Positions 21,598-30,008 of a stretch of 64,000 nt of DNA are shown here, one piece after another. Under the pieces are notes generated by a model. It made no database searches, had not been told where the DNA came from, and worked only from the letters and a program-made list of their open reading frames with translations. A program made the position numbers and the translations under genes. The first letter of the stretch is position 1. Each line of letters begins with the position of its first letter. Where the stretch lies: NCBI RefSeq assembly GCF_900111305.1, contig NZ_FOGS01000003.1:247389-311388 (forward strand), given 5' to 3'. This DNA comes from Vreelandella subterranea (GTDB lineage: Bacteria > Pseudomonadota > Gammaproteobacteria > Pseudomonadales > Halomonadaceae).

Positions 21598-22536
21598 ATG
21601 ATTGAATTACGCCACTTGCGCACCCTGCTGGCGCTGCGTGAGACGGGATCTCTGGTAGAAGCCGCCGAGCGGGTCCACCTCACCCAGTCTGCGCTGTCCC
21701 ATCAGCTGAAGGACCTTGAGAGCCGAGTGGATAGCCCGCTGTTCATGCGCAAGACCCGGCCGGTTGAGTTCACCCGCGCCGGACTGCGTCTACTGGCCCT
21801 CGCCGACCAGATTCTGCCCGAAGTCCGCAAGGCAGAGCGCGACCTGGCCCGCATGGCGGGGACCGAAATGGGCAGGCTGCACATGGCCATTGAGTGCCAC
21901 AGCTGCTTCCAGTGGCTGATGCCCACGGTGGACTACTTTCGCGATCACTGGCCCGAGGTCGAGATCGATATCCCCAGCGGCCACCATTTTGACCCGCTGC
22001 CCGCGCTGGCGCGCGAACAGCTCGACCTGGTGATCACGGCGGATCCGCAGCCCATCGAGGGGGTTCACTACGCGCCGCTGTTCCGCTACGAAGGATTGCT
22101 TGCGGTTGCCCGGCAGCATCCGCTTGCCAGCCAGGGCTTCGTGACGCCCGAGGCACTTGCCGATGAAACCCTGATCACCTACCCGGTCGAGCAGTCACGG
22201 CTTGACGTCTTTAGCCAATTTCTGACACCCGCCAATGTGCGCCCCCGGGAAATCCGCACCGCCGAGCTGACGATCATGATGATGCAGCTTGTCGCCAGCG
22301 GCCGTGGGGTCTGCGCGCTGCCTAACTGGGCGCTCTCGGAGTACCTGGAACGCGACTACGTAAGTGCCGTCAAGCTTGGCGAGCAGGGCGTGTGGAGTAC
22401 GCTGTATGCCGCCGTCCGCGAGGAAACGCTGGAGGCACCATGGATGCAGGATTTTTTACGCACCGCACAGGAAACGTCGTTTGCCGTCCTCAACGGCATC
22501 AAACCGGCGACTCGCGACGCGGAATCAATAGCGTAA
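21598..22536 (+). CDS. metR: LysR-family transcriptional regulator MetR
   Basis: Activator of methionine genes using homocysteine as co-regulator. The 312 residues have an N-terminal winged helix (MIELRHLRTLLALRETGSLV, with LTQSALSHQLKDLE recognition helix near 28-41) and a LysR substrate-binding domain from about 90. Divergent pairing with metE plus MetR consensus sites between them support the name. Its last 38 bases overlap the end of the convergent sensor kinase gene. Confidence 0.93.
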   Translation: MIELRHLRTLLALRETGSLVEAAERVHLTQSALSHQLKDLESRVDSPLFMRKTRPVEFTRAGLRLLALADQILPEVRKAERDLARMAGTEMGRLHMAIECHSCFQWLMPTVDYFRDHWPEVEIDIPSGHHFDPLPALAREQLDLVITADPQPIEGVHYAPLFRYEGLLAVARQHPLASQGFVTPEALADETLITYPVEQSRLDVFSQFLTPANVRPREIRTAELTIMMMQLVASGRGVCALPNWALSEYLERDYVSAVKLGEQGVWSTLYAAVREETLEAPWMQDFLRTAQETSFAVLNGIKPATRDAESIA

Positions 22537-24094
22537 ACCGCGCGCCACCCAGGGAAGGACTGGTATCCACGGTGACGCTACCGCCGTGGCCTGCCATGAC
22601 TTTTTGCACAATCGACAGCCCCAGCCCGTAGCCTCCCGAACTGCGCGCACGGCTATCGTCCAGGCGGGCGAAAGGTTTGAACACGTCGGCCCGCGCATCG
22701 GCTGGAATCCCCGGCCCATCGTCCTCCACATCAATACGTACCAGATGGGGTTCATCCCAAAGCCCAATCACCACCCTGGACTGACCATGGCGACAGGCAT
22801 TACTGACCAGGTTCTGCAAGGCGCGCTGAAGATAGCGGGGCTCCGCCAGCAGCTCGATGTCAGGCCCCGGCGCCAGCGTTATCGACAAGCCTTCATGGAG
22901 CGGCGAAAGCGCGTCGATCACCCGCTCGGCCATCGCCCGGCATTCCACCAGCGAGGTTTCCAGCTCGGCGCCGTTGACCGTCTCCCCCCCCAGCCGGGCA
23001 TAGGTGAGAATTTCATCGATCAGCTCATCCAGCTCGGCAATATCGGTATCGATACCCTGAAGCTGGCGCCGTATCGCGGGCTGGTCGGTCATGTCCTCGA
23101 CCATTTGCACGGCAAACCGGATACGGGCTACCGGCGTTCGCAGCTCGTGTGACACGGCGCGAATCATCTCCTGCTGGCCGCGCAACAGCGACTGCACCTG
23201 ATTGGCCATGCCGTTGAACGCCATGCCAAGGCGCCCTAGGAAGTCGCCGCTTTCGACCTTGACGCGAGTTTCCAGGCGGCCGCTGGCAATCCTTGTCGCC
23301 GCCAGCTCGAGACGCGCCATGCGCGATTCGATACTGCGCATCACCAGGTAGATAATCAGCGCCAGCACGACCATCAGGGCCATCAATAACGGCAGGTGAA
23401 GATTGAGCGGCAGGTCAGAGCCCCCGGTGGCAGGGCCTGCTTCAAGCCATTGGGAACCGTCGGGCAGTTGATAGACGAAACTGATCGACAGCTGCTCGCC
23501 GCGTAACTGCATGACCACCTCGCCGCGATCGAGCTGGCGACGCTGCGCATCACTCAACGCAGCAGGCGGGCGGTCGGTCAGCGAAAGTGGCCAGCTACCC
23601 TGCTCCAGTGCACCCAGCCGCTCACGGCGTTCGCTACCGTCAAGCGGTGAAAGCCAGGCACCCAGTATCTCTATGGTGGCGTGCCACTGTCGCTCGCTCC
23701 AGTAAGGGAAGTCGGCCTGTAACAGCCAGGGTTGGTCAGGCAGGCGGCGCTGTAATCGCCAGGGGGAGGTCGCCACCAGTACTTTCCCCCGCTCCAGACG
23801 GGCACGCTCGAAATAGCTCAGGGATGCATCTTCCAGCGGCACAAGGGTCAACTGCATATCGAGCTGCTCGGCCCAGCCCGCCAGCTTCGCCTGGCGTTCG
23901 CGGGGCGTACTGTCGGCGAGTTGCTCCGCCATTAACGACATCGGCAGCGCCGCTAATGCCTCGCGATAATCCTCACGGCTGACCTGCTCGATAAAGGCGC
24001 GCCCGCCCAGGGCAATTAAAAACACCATTAACAGCGCGGCACCCAGCAGCAGATAAAAGCGTAAAAACGAGCCGTGGCTGAGAACCCGCCGCAT
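22499..24094 (-). CDS. Two-component sensor histidine kinase, RstB-like
   Basis: Inner-membrane sensor, 531 residues. Membrane helices at about 11-31 and 230-250 flank a periplasmic region of some 195 residues rich in Arg and Glu. HAMP follows, then the H box AVSHELRTPVARIRFA near 316 with the phospho-accepting His. The ATP-binding domain has NLVSNACRHG (N box), VEDDGPGIPAD and GGYGLGLSIVQK. It lies 13 bases after the response regulator gene in the same operon. Similarity of both proteins to RstAB is inferred from sequence character; the stimulus is unknown. Confidence 0.88.
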   Translation of the reverse strand: MRRVLSHGSFLRFYLLLGAALLMVFLIALGGRAFIEQVSREDYREALAALPMSLMAEQLADSTPRERQAKLAGWAEQLDMQLTLVPLEDASLSYFERARLERGKVLVATSPWRLQRRLPDQPWLLQADFPYWSERQWHATIEILGAWLSPLDGSERRERLGALEQGSWPLSLTDRPPAALSDAQRRQLDRGEVVMQLRGEQLSISFVYQLPDGSQWLEAGPATGGSDLPLNLHLPLLMALMVVLALIIYLVMRSIESRMARLELAATRIASGRLETRVKVESGDFLGRLGMAFNGMANQVQSLLRGQQEMIRAVSHELRTPVARIRFAVQMVEDMTDQPAIRRQLQGIDTDIAELDELIDEILTYARLGGETVNGAELETSLVECRAMAERVIDALSPLHEGLSITLAPGPDIELLAEPRYLQRALQNLVSNACRHGQSRVVIGLWDEPHLVRIDVEDDGPGIPADARADVFKPFARLDDSRARSSGGYGLGLSIVQKVMAGHGGSVTVDTSPSLGGARFTLLIPRRESPV

Positions 24095-24107
24095 GTGGCT
24101 GTCCTTC

Positions 24108-24884
24108 TTAGCTGTCTTTCACAAACAGGTAACCCTTGCTACGTACCGTCTTGATACGATGGGGCTGGTTGGGGTCATCACCAATCTTGGGGCGAATACG
24201 TGATACCCGCACATCGATCGAGCGATCCTGTCCATCGTATTTGATCCCGCGCAGATCATTAAAAATCTCTTCACGGGTGAGTACACGCCCGGCATTGCGC
24301 GCCAACAGCCACAAGAGGTCAAACTCCGCGCTGGTCAAATCGATGCGCTCCCCCGACAGCCAGGCTTCACGGGTGGCATTATCGATTTCCAGATTCTCGA
24401 AGCGCAGACGTATCTCGCCTTCAGAGGCGGGCCCATCGGCACGTCGCAATAGCGCCCGCATGCGGGCCAAGAGTACTCTGGGCTGAACAGGCTTGGGCAC
24501 ATAGTCATCTGCGCCCATTTCCAGCCCCAACACCTGATCCAGATCGTCCGTACGTGCCGTCAACATCATGATCGGCCCCGCAAAGTTGGGCCGCACGCGA
24601 CGACAGATCGCCAGGCCGTCTTCCCCGGGCAGCATTAAATCAAGAATCACCAGATCCGGCTGCAGCGTCAGAATGCGATCCACCCCCTTCGCCCCATCAG
24701 CCTCCAAGGTAACTTGAAAGCCGTTGGCTTCCAGATAATCCCGGGTCAGCTCGGCCAGGCGCTGATCATCCTCGATGATGAGAATATGATCCTTTTCGGG
24801 ATAATCAGGCTTGTGCGATTCTTGACTTCCAAGCGTCTGAAACTGTTCTTCTAAGCGATCCACCATCCTAGTTGTCAACTCCAT
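24108..24884 (-). CDS. OmpR-family response regulator, RstA-like
   Basis: Receiver plus winged-helix DNA-binding protein of 258 residues. The receiver has the acidic pair in LIIEDDQRLAELT, the phospho-acceptor Asp in LVILDLMLPGEDG near 85, and the Lys in YVPKPVQPRVLLARM. The effector domain ends DRSIDVRVSRIRPKIGDD and KTVRSKGYLFVKDS. It carries about 30 extra residues before the receiver; an alternative in-frame ATG at 24866 would shorten these only slightly. First gene of the operon with the downstream kinase. Confidence 0.9.
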   Translation of the reverse strand: MELTTRMVDRLEEQFQTLGSQESHKPDYPEKDHILIIEDDQRLAELTRDYLEANGFQVTLEADGAKGVDRILTLQPDLVILDLMLPGEDGLAICRRVRPNFAGPIMMLTARTDDLDQVLGLEMGADDYVPKPVQPRVLLARMRALLRRADGPASEGEIRLRFENLEIDNATREAWLSGERIDLTSAEFDLLWLLARNAGRVLTREEIFNDLRGIKYDGQDRSIDVRVSRIRPKIGDDPNQPHRIKTVRSKGYLFVKDS

Positions 24885-25029
24885 CTAAGCTATGTGTCTT
24901 ATCGCCTGCTTTACCCCACGCAAAAGCAAGCTGTTTATGTTTATTTACAGAATACCTCAAAAGTGACCAAGCGCTTGCCAGGCGATGCAATATGCACGTT
25001 TATTAACCATTTTACCCAAAAGCCGCCGC

Positions 25030-25058
25030 TTGATTCTTGTGACATCGACAGCTAATGT
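25030..25058 (+). promoter_or_regulatory. Candidate sigma-70 promoter for the 43-codon gene
   Basis: TTGATT (25030-25035) and TAATGT (25053-25058) are separated by 17 bases. A dyad TCGACAGC/GCTGTCGA (25045-25052, 25069-25076) overlaps and follows it and could be an operator or a 5' leader hairpin. The rest of 24885-25029 is AT-rich and likely holds the response-regulator promoter on the other strand. Confidence 0.4.
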
Positions 25059-25099
25059 AAGTGACTACGCTGTCGACAACCTGACAGGAGGAGACGGTC

Positions 25100-25231
25100 A
25101 TGGGAAGTGACAAACCCAAAAGTGTCATCAAACGCGTTTACGTACCCACCCAAGTGCGCGATCTGCCTAACGGTGAGAAACTTAAAATTCCCGGGCATTA
25201 CAAGGCGCCTCCCGGTGAAGAACAAAGCTGA
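25100..25231 (+). CDS. Small basic protein of 43 residues, unknown function
   Basis: Begins MGSDKPKSVIKRVYVPT and ends GHYKAPPGEEQS. It has no membrane segment or signal peptide and is basic overall. Support for a real gene: AGGAGGAG lies nine bases before the ATG, a plausible promoter lies about 45 bases upstream, and a strong terminator follows 29 bases after the stop, so the whole unit looks like a monocistronic transcript. Pro and Gly content suggests an extended, perhaps nucleic-acid- or partner-binding peptide. I do not recognise the family. It lies between the response regulator and the PLDc_N gene. Confidence 0.7.
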   Translation: MGSDKPKSVIKRVYVPTQVRDLPNGEKLKIPGHYKAPPGEEQS

Positions 25232-25260
25232 TCGCCATTAATCGATAGCCAGTTACCTAA

Positions 25261-25285
25261 TAAGGCAGGCCCGGGGCCTGCCTTA
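25261..25285. terminator. Terminator after the 43-codon gene
   Basis: A 25-base near-perfect palindrome (TAAGGCAGGCCC and its complement around one base) is followed by TTCAT. It also stands just past the 3' end of the minus-strand PLDc_N gene, so it probably serves both. Confidence 0.75.
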
Positions 25286-25314
25286 TTCATATCGGCGTCA
25301 TCAGTAACGCAGTT

Positions 25315-25494
25315 CTATCCTTTCGGCCCCAGCAGCAGCCAAACGATCAGCCCCACCAGTGGAAAAAACAGCAACACCAGTATCCACAGCAACTTGGCCA
25401 GACCACCCGCGGTGCTTTTCGCCACCTTGATGATGGCCCAAACGATGATGACGAGCCAGATAAGCCCCAGTAATCCACCGACTTCAATGCCCAT
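25315..25494 (-). CDS. PLDc_N domain small membrane protein
   Basis: A 59-residue peptide with two membrane helices (about 5-22 and 33-54) joined by a short basic loop KVAKSTAGGLAK. It ends FFPLVGLIVWLLLGPKG, the signature of the phospholipase-D-nuclease N-terminal domain (PLDc_N) that also occurs alone as small envelope proteins. The ATG at 25494 follows AAGGAG; the longer in-frame start is rejected. No catalytic HKD motif is present, so no enzyme activity is implied. Function unknown. Confidence 0.8.
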   Translation of the reverse strand: MGIEVGGLLGLIWLVIIVWAIIKVAKSTAGGLAKLLWILVLLFFPLVGLIVWLLLGPKG

Positions 25495-25557
25495 ATCAAC
25501 TCCTTGTATCCGGGTCCATGATTGTGCAGCTAAGCATATCGCTACAGCTGACACAAG

Positions 25558-26910
25558 CTACCCAGGGGATGCCCGCCAGTTCAGCGCTGCCTGGCGACCA
25601 CGCGCTTCGTTGACCCTGGCGCAAATCAGCATCGCCACGCCAAACAATACCGCGCACAGCAGGATAGATGCCTGGAGACCGACCAGCGCCTGCAGCCCTC
25701 CCAGCAGCACAATCCCGATGACACCGGCCAGCTTGTTGGCCAACCCCCAAAAGCCAAAGAATTCCGCTGACTTGGTCGTTGGCGAGAATAAGCCGACCAG
25801 GGCACGGCTTGCCGACTGACTGGAACCCAGGCTTAGCCCGGCTAAACAGCCCACGAACAAGAAGACATACTGGGGTTGCCATTGCCACCCGGTGGCCTGG
25901 TTCACCCAGTCGGTGAACTCCGGGGTCAGCCAGATCGCCAGAATGGCGGCGATCCACAGCCCAAGGGTGATCTGATAGGTACGCTTGGCACCCAGCCGGT
26001 CCTGAATCCAGCCAAAGCCCAACGCCCCGGCGGCCGCCGTAATTTGCACAATAATGAACATGATATTGCGCACGCTTGCTTCCCAACCAATCACCTGGGC
26101 CCCGTAAATAAAGGCAAAGGCGATAATGATGTACACCCCAGCCATCGAAAACAGCAGCGATACCAGAAACACCGACAGATCCCTGAAATGCTTCAGGTCA
26201 TGAAAAGTGGCCGTGACCCGCCGCCGCGCCGTGTGCCAGTAGGATCCGTGATGCGGTTGCGGGGTTGCCCGCTCTTTCAGCCATATGAAGGTAGGGATGG
26301 CGGCCACCAGGAAAAATCCGGCAGCGAAGGGACCTACCCAGCGAATGCGCTCGAAGTTGTCGGCACTTGCTTCGCCAAGTACCACCAGGGTGAAACCCGC
26401 GGCAAAGAGCCCGCCGATATAGCCCAGCGCCCAGCCAAACCCGGAGATCTTGCCCAGCGACTGGGGAGGACCCAGTGAAGGCAAAAAGGCCGCGATAAAT
26501 GACTCCCCCATCGAGTAGGCATAATTCGAAAGGATGATCAGGATGAGCCCAAGGACCACATAGCCTGGCGCCACAAAATACAGCATGGCGGTCGTCGCAA
26601 CGGTGGCCAGGTAGCTGAACAGCAGAAAGCGTTTCTTTTCTGCCCGCTCATCCATGATCGCACCACAGAGCGGTGCGGTGACCACCACCAACAGGTAACT
26701 GGTGGCCAGGGCAAGACTCCACAGCAGATTGGCAAGCCTAAAGTTATCGCCGCGGTCGCCGACAATGACAGTAGTAAACAATTCGCCGAACACCACGGTG
26801 ATAATCAGCAAGGTGTAGGCTTGGTTGGCAAAATCGAACATCGCCCAGCCAAAAATTTCACGACGCGAAGCGAAGTCTGAAGCCGCTTGGGTAGATTGAG
26901 CGTGCACCAT
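25558..26910 (-). CDS. MFS transporter of the UMF1 (Atg22-like) family
   Basis: Inner-membrane permease of 450 residues with about 12 predicted helices. The opening EIFGWAMFDFANQAYTLLI is typical of the UMF1 family, related to the yeast vacuolar effluxer Atg22, and the loop AGAIMDERAEKKRFLL-like segment (CGAIMDERAEKKR) matches the MFS loop 2-3 position. Substrate is unknown; amino acid efflux is the family guess. I use the ATG at 26910, preceded by GAGAGA. A single gene on the minus strand, divergent from the binding-protein/cyclase operon. Confidence 0.8.
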   Translation of the reverse strand: MVHAQSTQAASDFASRREIFGWAMFDFANQAYTLLIITVVFGELFTTVIVGDRGDNFRLANLLWSLALATSYLLVVVTAPLCGAIMDERAEKKRFLLFSYLATVATTAMLYFVAPGYVVLGLILIILSNYAYSMGESFIAAFLPSLGPPQSLGKISGFGWALGYIGGLFAAGFTLVVLGEASADNFERIRWVGPFAAGFFLVAAIPTFIWLKERATPQPHHGSYWHTARRRVTATFHDLKHFRDLSVFLVSLLFSMAGVYIIIAFAFIYGAQVIGWEASVRNIMFIIVQITAAAGALGFGWIQDRLGAKRTYQITLGLWIAAILAIWLTPEFTDWVNQATGWQWQPQYVFLFVGCLAGLSLGSSQSASRALVGLFSPTTKSAEFFGFWGLANKLAGVIGIVLLGGLQALVGLQASILLCAVLFGVAMLICARVNEARGRQAALNWRASPG

Positions 26911-27052
26911 GATGTCTCTCACCAGCGAACAAGACGCCAAGCGTATCAGGTTGCGGCACGAGCGACACGCCTAGCGTTGGAAGAATAGAGGTGACAGTCG
27001 CGGCGGCTTGCTCTAAGTTTGATTGATCATCTAATAACAGGGACGTTAGTAC

Positions 27053-27856
27053 ATGAAGGATGCGGGGGCAGGGAGTTGTCGTCGAAAGCCGATCATCGGG
27101 TGGTGGCTAGCAGGGCTAATGTCCCTGCTAGCCACCTTGGCACTCGCTGACGGTTCGCCTTCTGGCCTGAGGTCGCTCACCTTTGTTACCGAGGAGTACC
27201 CTCCCTACAACTACCTGGACCCACAGACGGGTCAGCTGGAGGGTCGAGCGGTCACGCTGCTTGAGTCAATACTTGAGCATACTGGCACACCTTTCAAGCG
27301 TGAGGATATCCTCTACTATCCTTGGGTACGCGGCTACGAGCTGGCGCTAAGCAAACCCAGCACGGCGTTATTTTCGACCACCCGTACCCCTGCCCGGGAA
27401 GCACACTTCAAATGGGTGGGTCCCATTGCACGCGACAGGGTCGTGCTGTTGACCTGGGATCATCAGGTCGCTCAGCTCGGCTCGCTGGAAGAGGCGATTG
27501 ACAGACAGTTAAGCATCACGGTGATCCGTGAAGATATTGGCGCTCAAGCGCTGCAAGAAGCCGACTACCCGGCCGAGTTACTCCGCCCGGCCATCGATAA
27601 CCTCAGCGCCCTGCACATGTTGCGTCGTGGACGCGTCGATTTATGGGCCTATAGCGATGAAGTGGCGCGCTGGATCGCCACCCGGGAAAGCGTGGACGCC
27701 AGTCGATTAACGGCCGTGCATACGTTAAGCGAGTCGGACTTATACTTCGCTATCAACCCCGCCACGGATCAAGGCCTGATTAATCGCCTGCAGAAGGCTC
27801 TGGAGGACCTTCGTGCCGGACAAAAAGACCGCGAGGTCACCGATTATGCGGAATGA
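27053..27856 (+). CDS. Periplasmic solute-binding protein, family 3 (first of pair)
   Basis: A 267-residue secreted protein with an N-terminal signal peptide (membrane-like stretch about 14-33, cleavage near LALA-DG). The mature part has the family 3 binding fold: TFVTEEYPPYNYLDP near 45-60, then YYPWVRGYELALSKPSTALFSTTRT, where family 3 proteins line the amino-acid-like ligand pocket. No ABC permease or ATPase is nearby. It overlaps the next gene by 11 bases, and that gene encodes a similar protein, followed by a diguanylate cyclase. A role as a ligand sensor rather than a transporter component is therefore inferred. Confidence 0.85.
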   Translation: MKDAGAGSCRRKPIIGWWLAGLMSLLATLALADGSPSGLRSLTFVTEEYPPYNYLDPQTGQLEGRAVTLLESILEHTGTPFKREDILYYPWVRGYELALSKPSTALFSTTRTPAREAHFKWVGPIARDRVVLLTWDHQVAQLGSLEEAIDRQLSITVIREDIGAQALQEADYPAELLRPAIDNLSALHMLRRGRVDLWAYSDEVARWIATRESVDASRLTAVHTLSESDLYFAINPATDQGLINRLQKALEDLRAGQKDREVTDYAE

Positions 27857-28577
27857 ACCGTTAAAGCAACGCTTCTCGACAGGCTGGCGGTCTTTGCTGG
27901 GAACCTTATTGCTGGCCCTTAGCCAGCCACTCAGTGCGGCGCCGCTGATCATCAATACCGAAGATTACCCGCCCTTCAATTATCCAAGTGAGCAAGGACA
28001 GATCATAGGTAGCGCCACCCAGGTGCTACGGGCGGCATTACATGCGGCGGATGTTGACGCGGAGTTTCGGCTACTTCCCTGGGCCAGGGCCTATACCGCT
28101 GCACGCCTGCGCGAGCAAAATTGCGTTTACTCCACCACCCGAACAACAGAGCGCGAGGCTCTCTTTCGCTGGGCGGGGCCACTGGTCGTCAACGAGTGGG
28201 CAGCGTTCAGCCTTGAGGGCCAGGATATCAAGGCGAGCTCAATACAAGAGCTGGCTGACTTTCGCGTAGGCAGCTTCCGCGAAGATGCGGTGGGTAATCA
28301 TGTCGCTGCGCAGGGAGTTGAGGTGCTGCGCGCCCCGAATGAACGCGAGAATCTGGCGCGTTTGAACGCGGGCCTTGTCGATGTCATCGTCACCGGCAAA
28401 GCCACCGGCGAGTTTCTGGCCAACGCCGAAAACGTGGCGCTGAATCACCTTTTTACGTTTTATCGTGCGCCGCTGTATCTTGCCTGTCATCCCAGCGTCT
28501 CCAGGAATCTGATCAAGCGGCTACAGCACAACCTCCCTCCTCTTGGCGAGGCACGCGGAGCTTGGCGCCATGAATAA
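27846..28577 (+). CDS. Periplasmic solute-binding protein, family 3 (second of pair)
   Basis: A 243-residue secreted protein starting at the ATG at 27846 within the end of the previous gene. The signal peptide ends near LSAA-PLIINTE. The mature protein has TEDYPPFNYPSEQGQI, LLPWARAYTAARLREQ and STTRTTEREALFRWAG, lining up with the same elements in the preceding protein, so the two are paralogues from a tandem duplication followed by divergence. It contains a single Cys pair candidate (Cys in REQNCVYST and LACHPS). It overlaps the cyclase gene by eight bases, indicating one transcript and coupled translation. Confidence 0.85.
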   Translation: MRNEPLKQRFSTGWRSLLGTLLLALSQPLSAAPLIINTEDYPPFNYPSEQGQIIGSATQVLRAALHAADVDAEFRLLPWARAYTAARLREQNCVYSTTRTTEREALFRWAGPLVVNEWAAFSLEGQDIKASSIQELADFRVGSFREDAVGNHVAAQGVEVLRAPNERENLARLNAGLVDVIVTGKATGEFLANAENVALNHLFTFYRAPLYLACHPSVSRNLIKRLQHNLPPLGEARGAWRHE

Positions 28578-29835
28578 AGCATCCCTACCGTTGCGCTCGG
28601 GGAGCCTGACATCCAAGCAAGCCCTGCTCACCATGCTGTTGGCTATCTTGATCAGCGTTATCGCAGGCAGTATGGAGCTGTTCAATCACGCCTCGTCGAT
28701 GCGTCAGAGTGTCGCCCAGCGTGTTGAACAGCAGCTGGCTATCGTCAAGGGTGCTGCCGCCGAAGCCGCATTTCAGTTGAACCCTGACCTGGCCCATCAG
28801 ATTGCCTATGGGTTATTCAGCGATAACGAAATTGCCGAAGTCGTCATTCTTGACGATTTCGGCAGCCCCCTGGCCGGGTTTGCTCCCACCGAAGCAGTTG
28901 AAACGAGCTGGCTAAGCCAACGACTGTTTGGCGATATGCTGTATTATCAGATTCCGCTTAATTATTACGTGGCCGCCGACCTACCCGAAGCCGAGGTCGG
29001 CAAGGTCGAGCTTCGGCTTGATGAGCAGCGCCTTACCCAGCAATTTCTCGATCGAAGCATCTCCGTCGTTGGGTCCAGCGTGGTGGAAGCCTTTATACTC
29101 AGCCTGTTGATTATTGCCTTCTTCCATTATTTTATTACCCGACCACTGCTCAAGGTCCACGACGCTATCGCCCATGCCGATCCCGAACGCCCCGGCGAGT
29201 GGGATAAACCCCGGTTGCGAGGTCATCGTCATGATGAGTTGGGGCATTTGGTCGACAGCCTCGACCACTTGTTGCAGGCCTTTCAACAAGGGTTGGACCA
29301 ACGCGACCAGCTCCACCATCTGTCGCATATTGATGGGCTGACCGGCGTCGCCAATCGGCGGCATTTTGACCTGTTTTATCAGCAGCAGTGGAAACGTGCC
29401 AGGCGACGTGCCGAACCATTTTCGGTTATCTTTATCGATATCGACAACTTTAAAGAATTTAACGACCATTACGGTCACGCCATGGGTGATGACACGCTTC
29501 GCGCGGTGGCACAGGTGCTGAATAACTGCATCGACCCGGCCCATGACCTGCTGGCACGCTATGGCGGCGAGGAGTTTGTCTGCGTCTTGCCCAATAAGGA
29601 TGAGGAGGCTGCGCTTGAGGTCGCCCAGCGTTTACGCCAGGCCGTGCTTTCGCTGGCCATCCCTCATGCCTACTCGAGTACGCATACCCACCTGACCGCC
29701 AGCATGGGGGTCGCCAGCACACCTGCCCAGACGACGATCAGCCCAGCGGCGCTACTGGCCCAGGCCGATCAGCATCTGTATCACGCCAAGCATCTGGGCC
29801 GAAACCGCGTCGAAACCCGCCCGCGGACGGCTTAA
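28570..29835 (+). CDS. Membrane diguanylate cyclase with periplasmic sensor domain
   Basis: Makes cyclic di-GMP from two GTP. The 421 residues have a membrane helix at about 18-36, a periplasmic domain of roughly 130 residues without a recognised fold, a second helix (about 175-195), a HAMP-like linker and a GGDEF domain from about 257 (HIDGLTGVANRRHFD). The active-site motif is GGEEF near residue 331, with the metal-binding Asp in FIDIDNFKEFNDHYGH. The product-inhibition site RxxD is replaced by PAHD, so feedback inhibition is probably lost. Third gene of the operon with two binding proteins that could deliver its signal. Confidence 0.88.
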   Translation: MNKASLPLRSGSLTSKQALLTMLLAILISVIAGSMELFNHASSMRQSVAQRVEQQLAIVKGAAAEAAFQLNPDLAHQIAYGLFSDNEIAEVVILDDFGSPLAGFAPTEAVETSWLSQRLFGDMLYYQIPLNYYVAADLPEAEVGKVELRLDEQRLTQQFLDRSISVVGSSVVEAFILSLLIIAFFHYFITRPLLKVHDAIAHADPERPGEWDKPRLRGHRHDELGHLVDSLDHLLQAFQQGLDQRDQLHHLSHIDGLTGVANRRHFDLFYQQQWKRARRRAEPFSVIFIDIDNFKEFNDHYGHAMGDDTLRAVAQVLNNCIDPAHDLLARYGGEEFVCVLPNKDEEAALEVAQRLRQAVLSLAIPHAYSSTHTHLTASMGVASTPAQTTISPAALLAQADQHLYHAKHLGRNRVETRPRTA

Positions 29836-29978
29836 AACCACCAGTGCGCGATAACGGCGGCTAGCCCGATGACAAGTGCCATTACGACCGCGACACACAC
29901 GGCTCGGTCCAACCAGCGGTCAAAGACAGCCCCCCTGGACGCTCGCCGAGTGGCACCGTGCCGCGTTTGCCTGACCAT
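29832..29978 (-). CDS. Small membrane protein (48 residues) downstream of the BCCT gene
   Basis: Begins MVRQTRHGATRRASRGAV, a basic cytoplasmic tail, then one hydrophobic helix (about 25-45, VCVAVVMALVIGLAAVIA) and ends HWWF. It starts 30 bases after the BCCT stop on the same strand; AAGGG sits about nine bases before the ATG. Its TAA overlaps the stop of the convergent cyclase gene. The positive-inside pattern fits an inner-membrane peptide, perhaps an accessory or regulator of the transporter. No family recognised. Confidence 0.55.
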   Translation of the reverse strand: MVRQTRHGATRRASRGAVFDRWLDRAVCVAVVMALVIGLAAVIAHWWF

Positions 29979-30008
29979 CAGTCGTTACCCTTCATGGGAG
30001 AGATACCC

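Noticed and set aside
26911..27052. A tRNA gene in the gap between the UMF1 gene and the binding-protein operon
   Set aside because: No cloverleaf, CCA end or T-loop GTTCRA could be formed.
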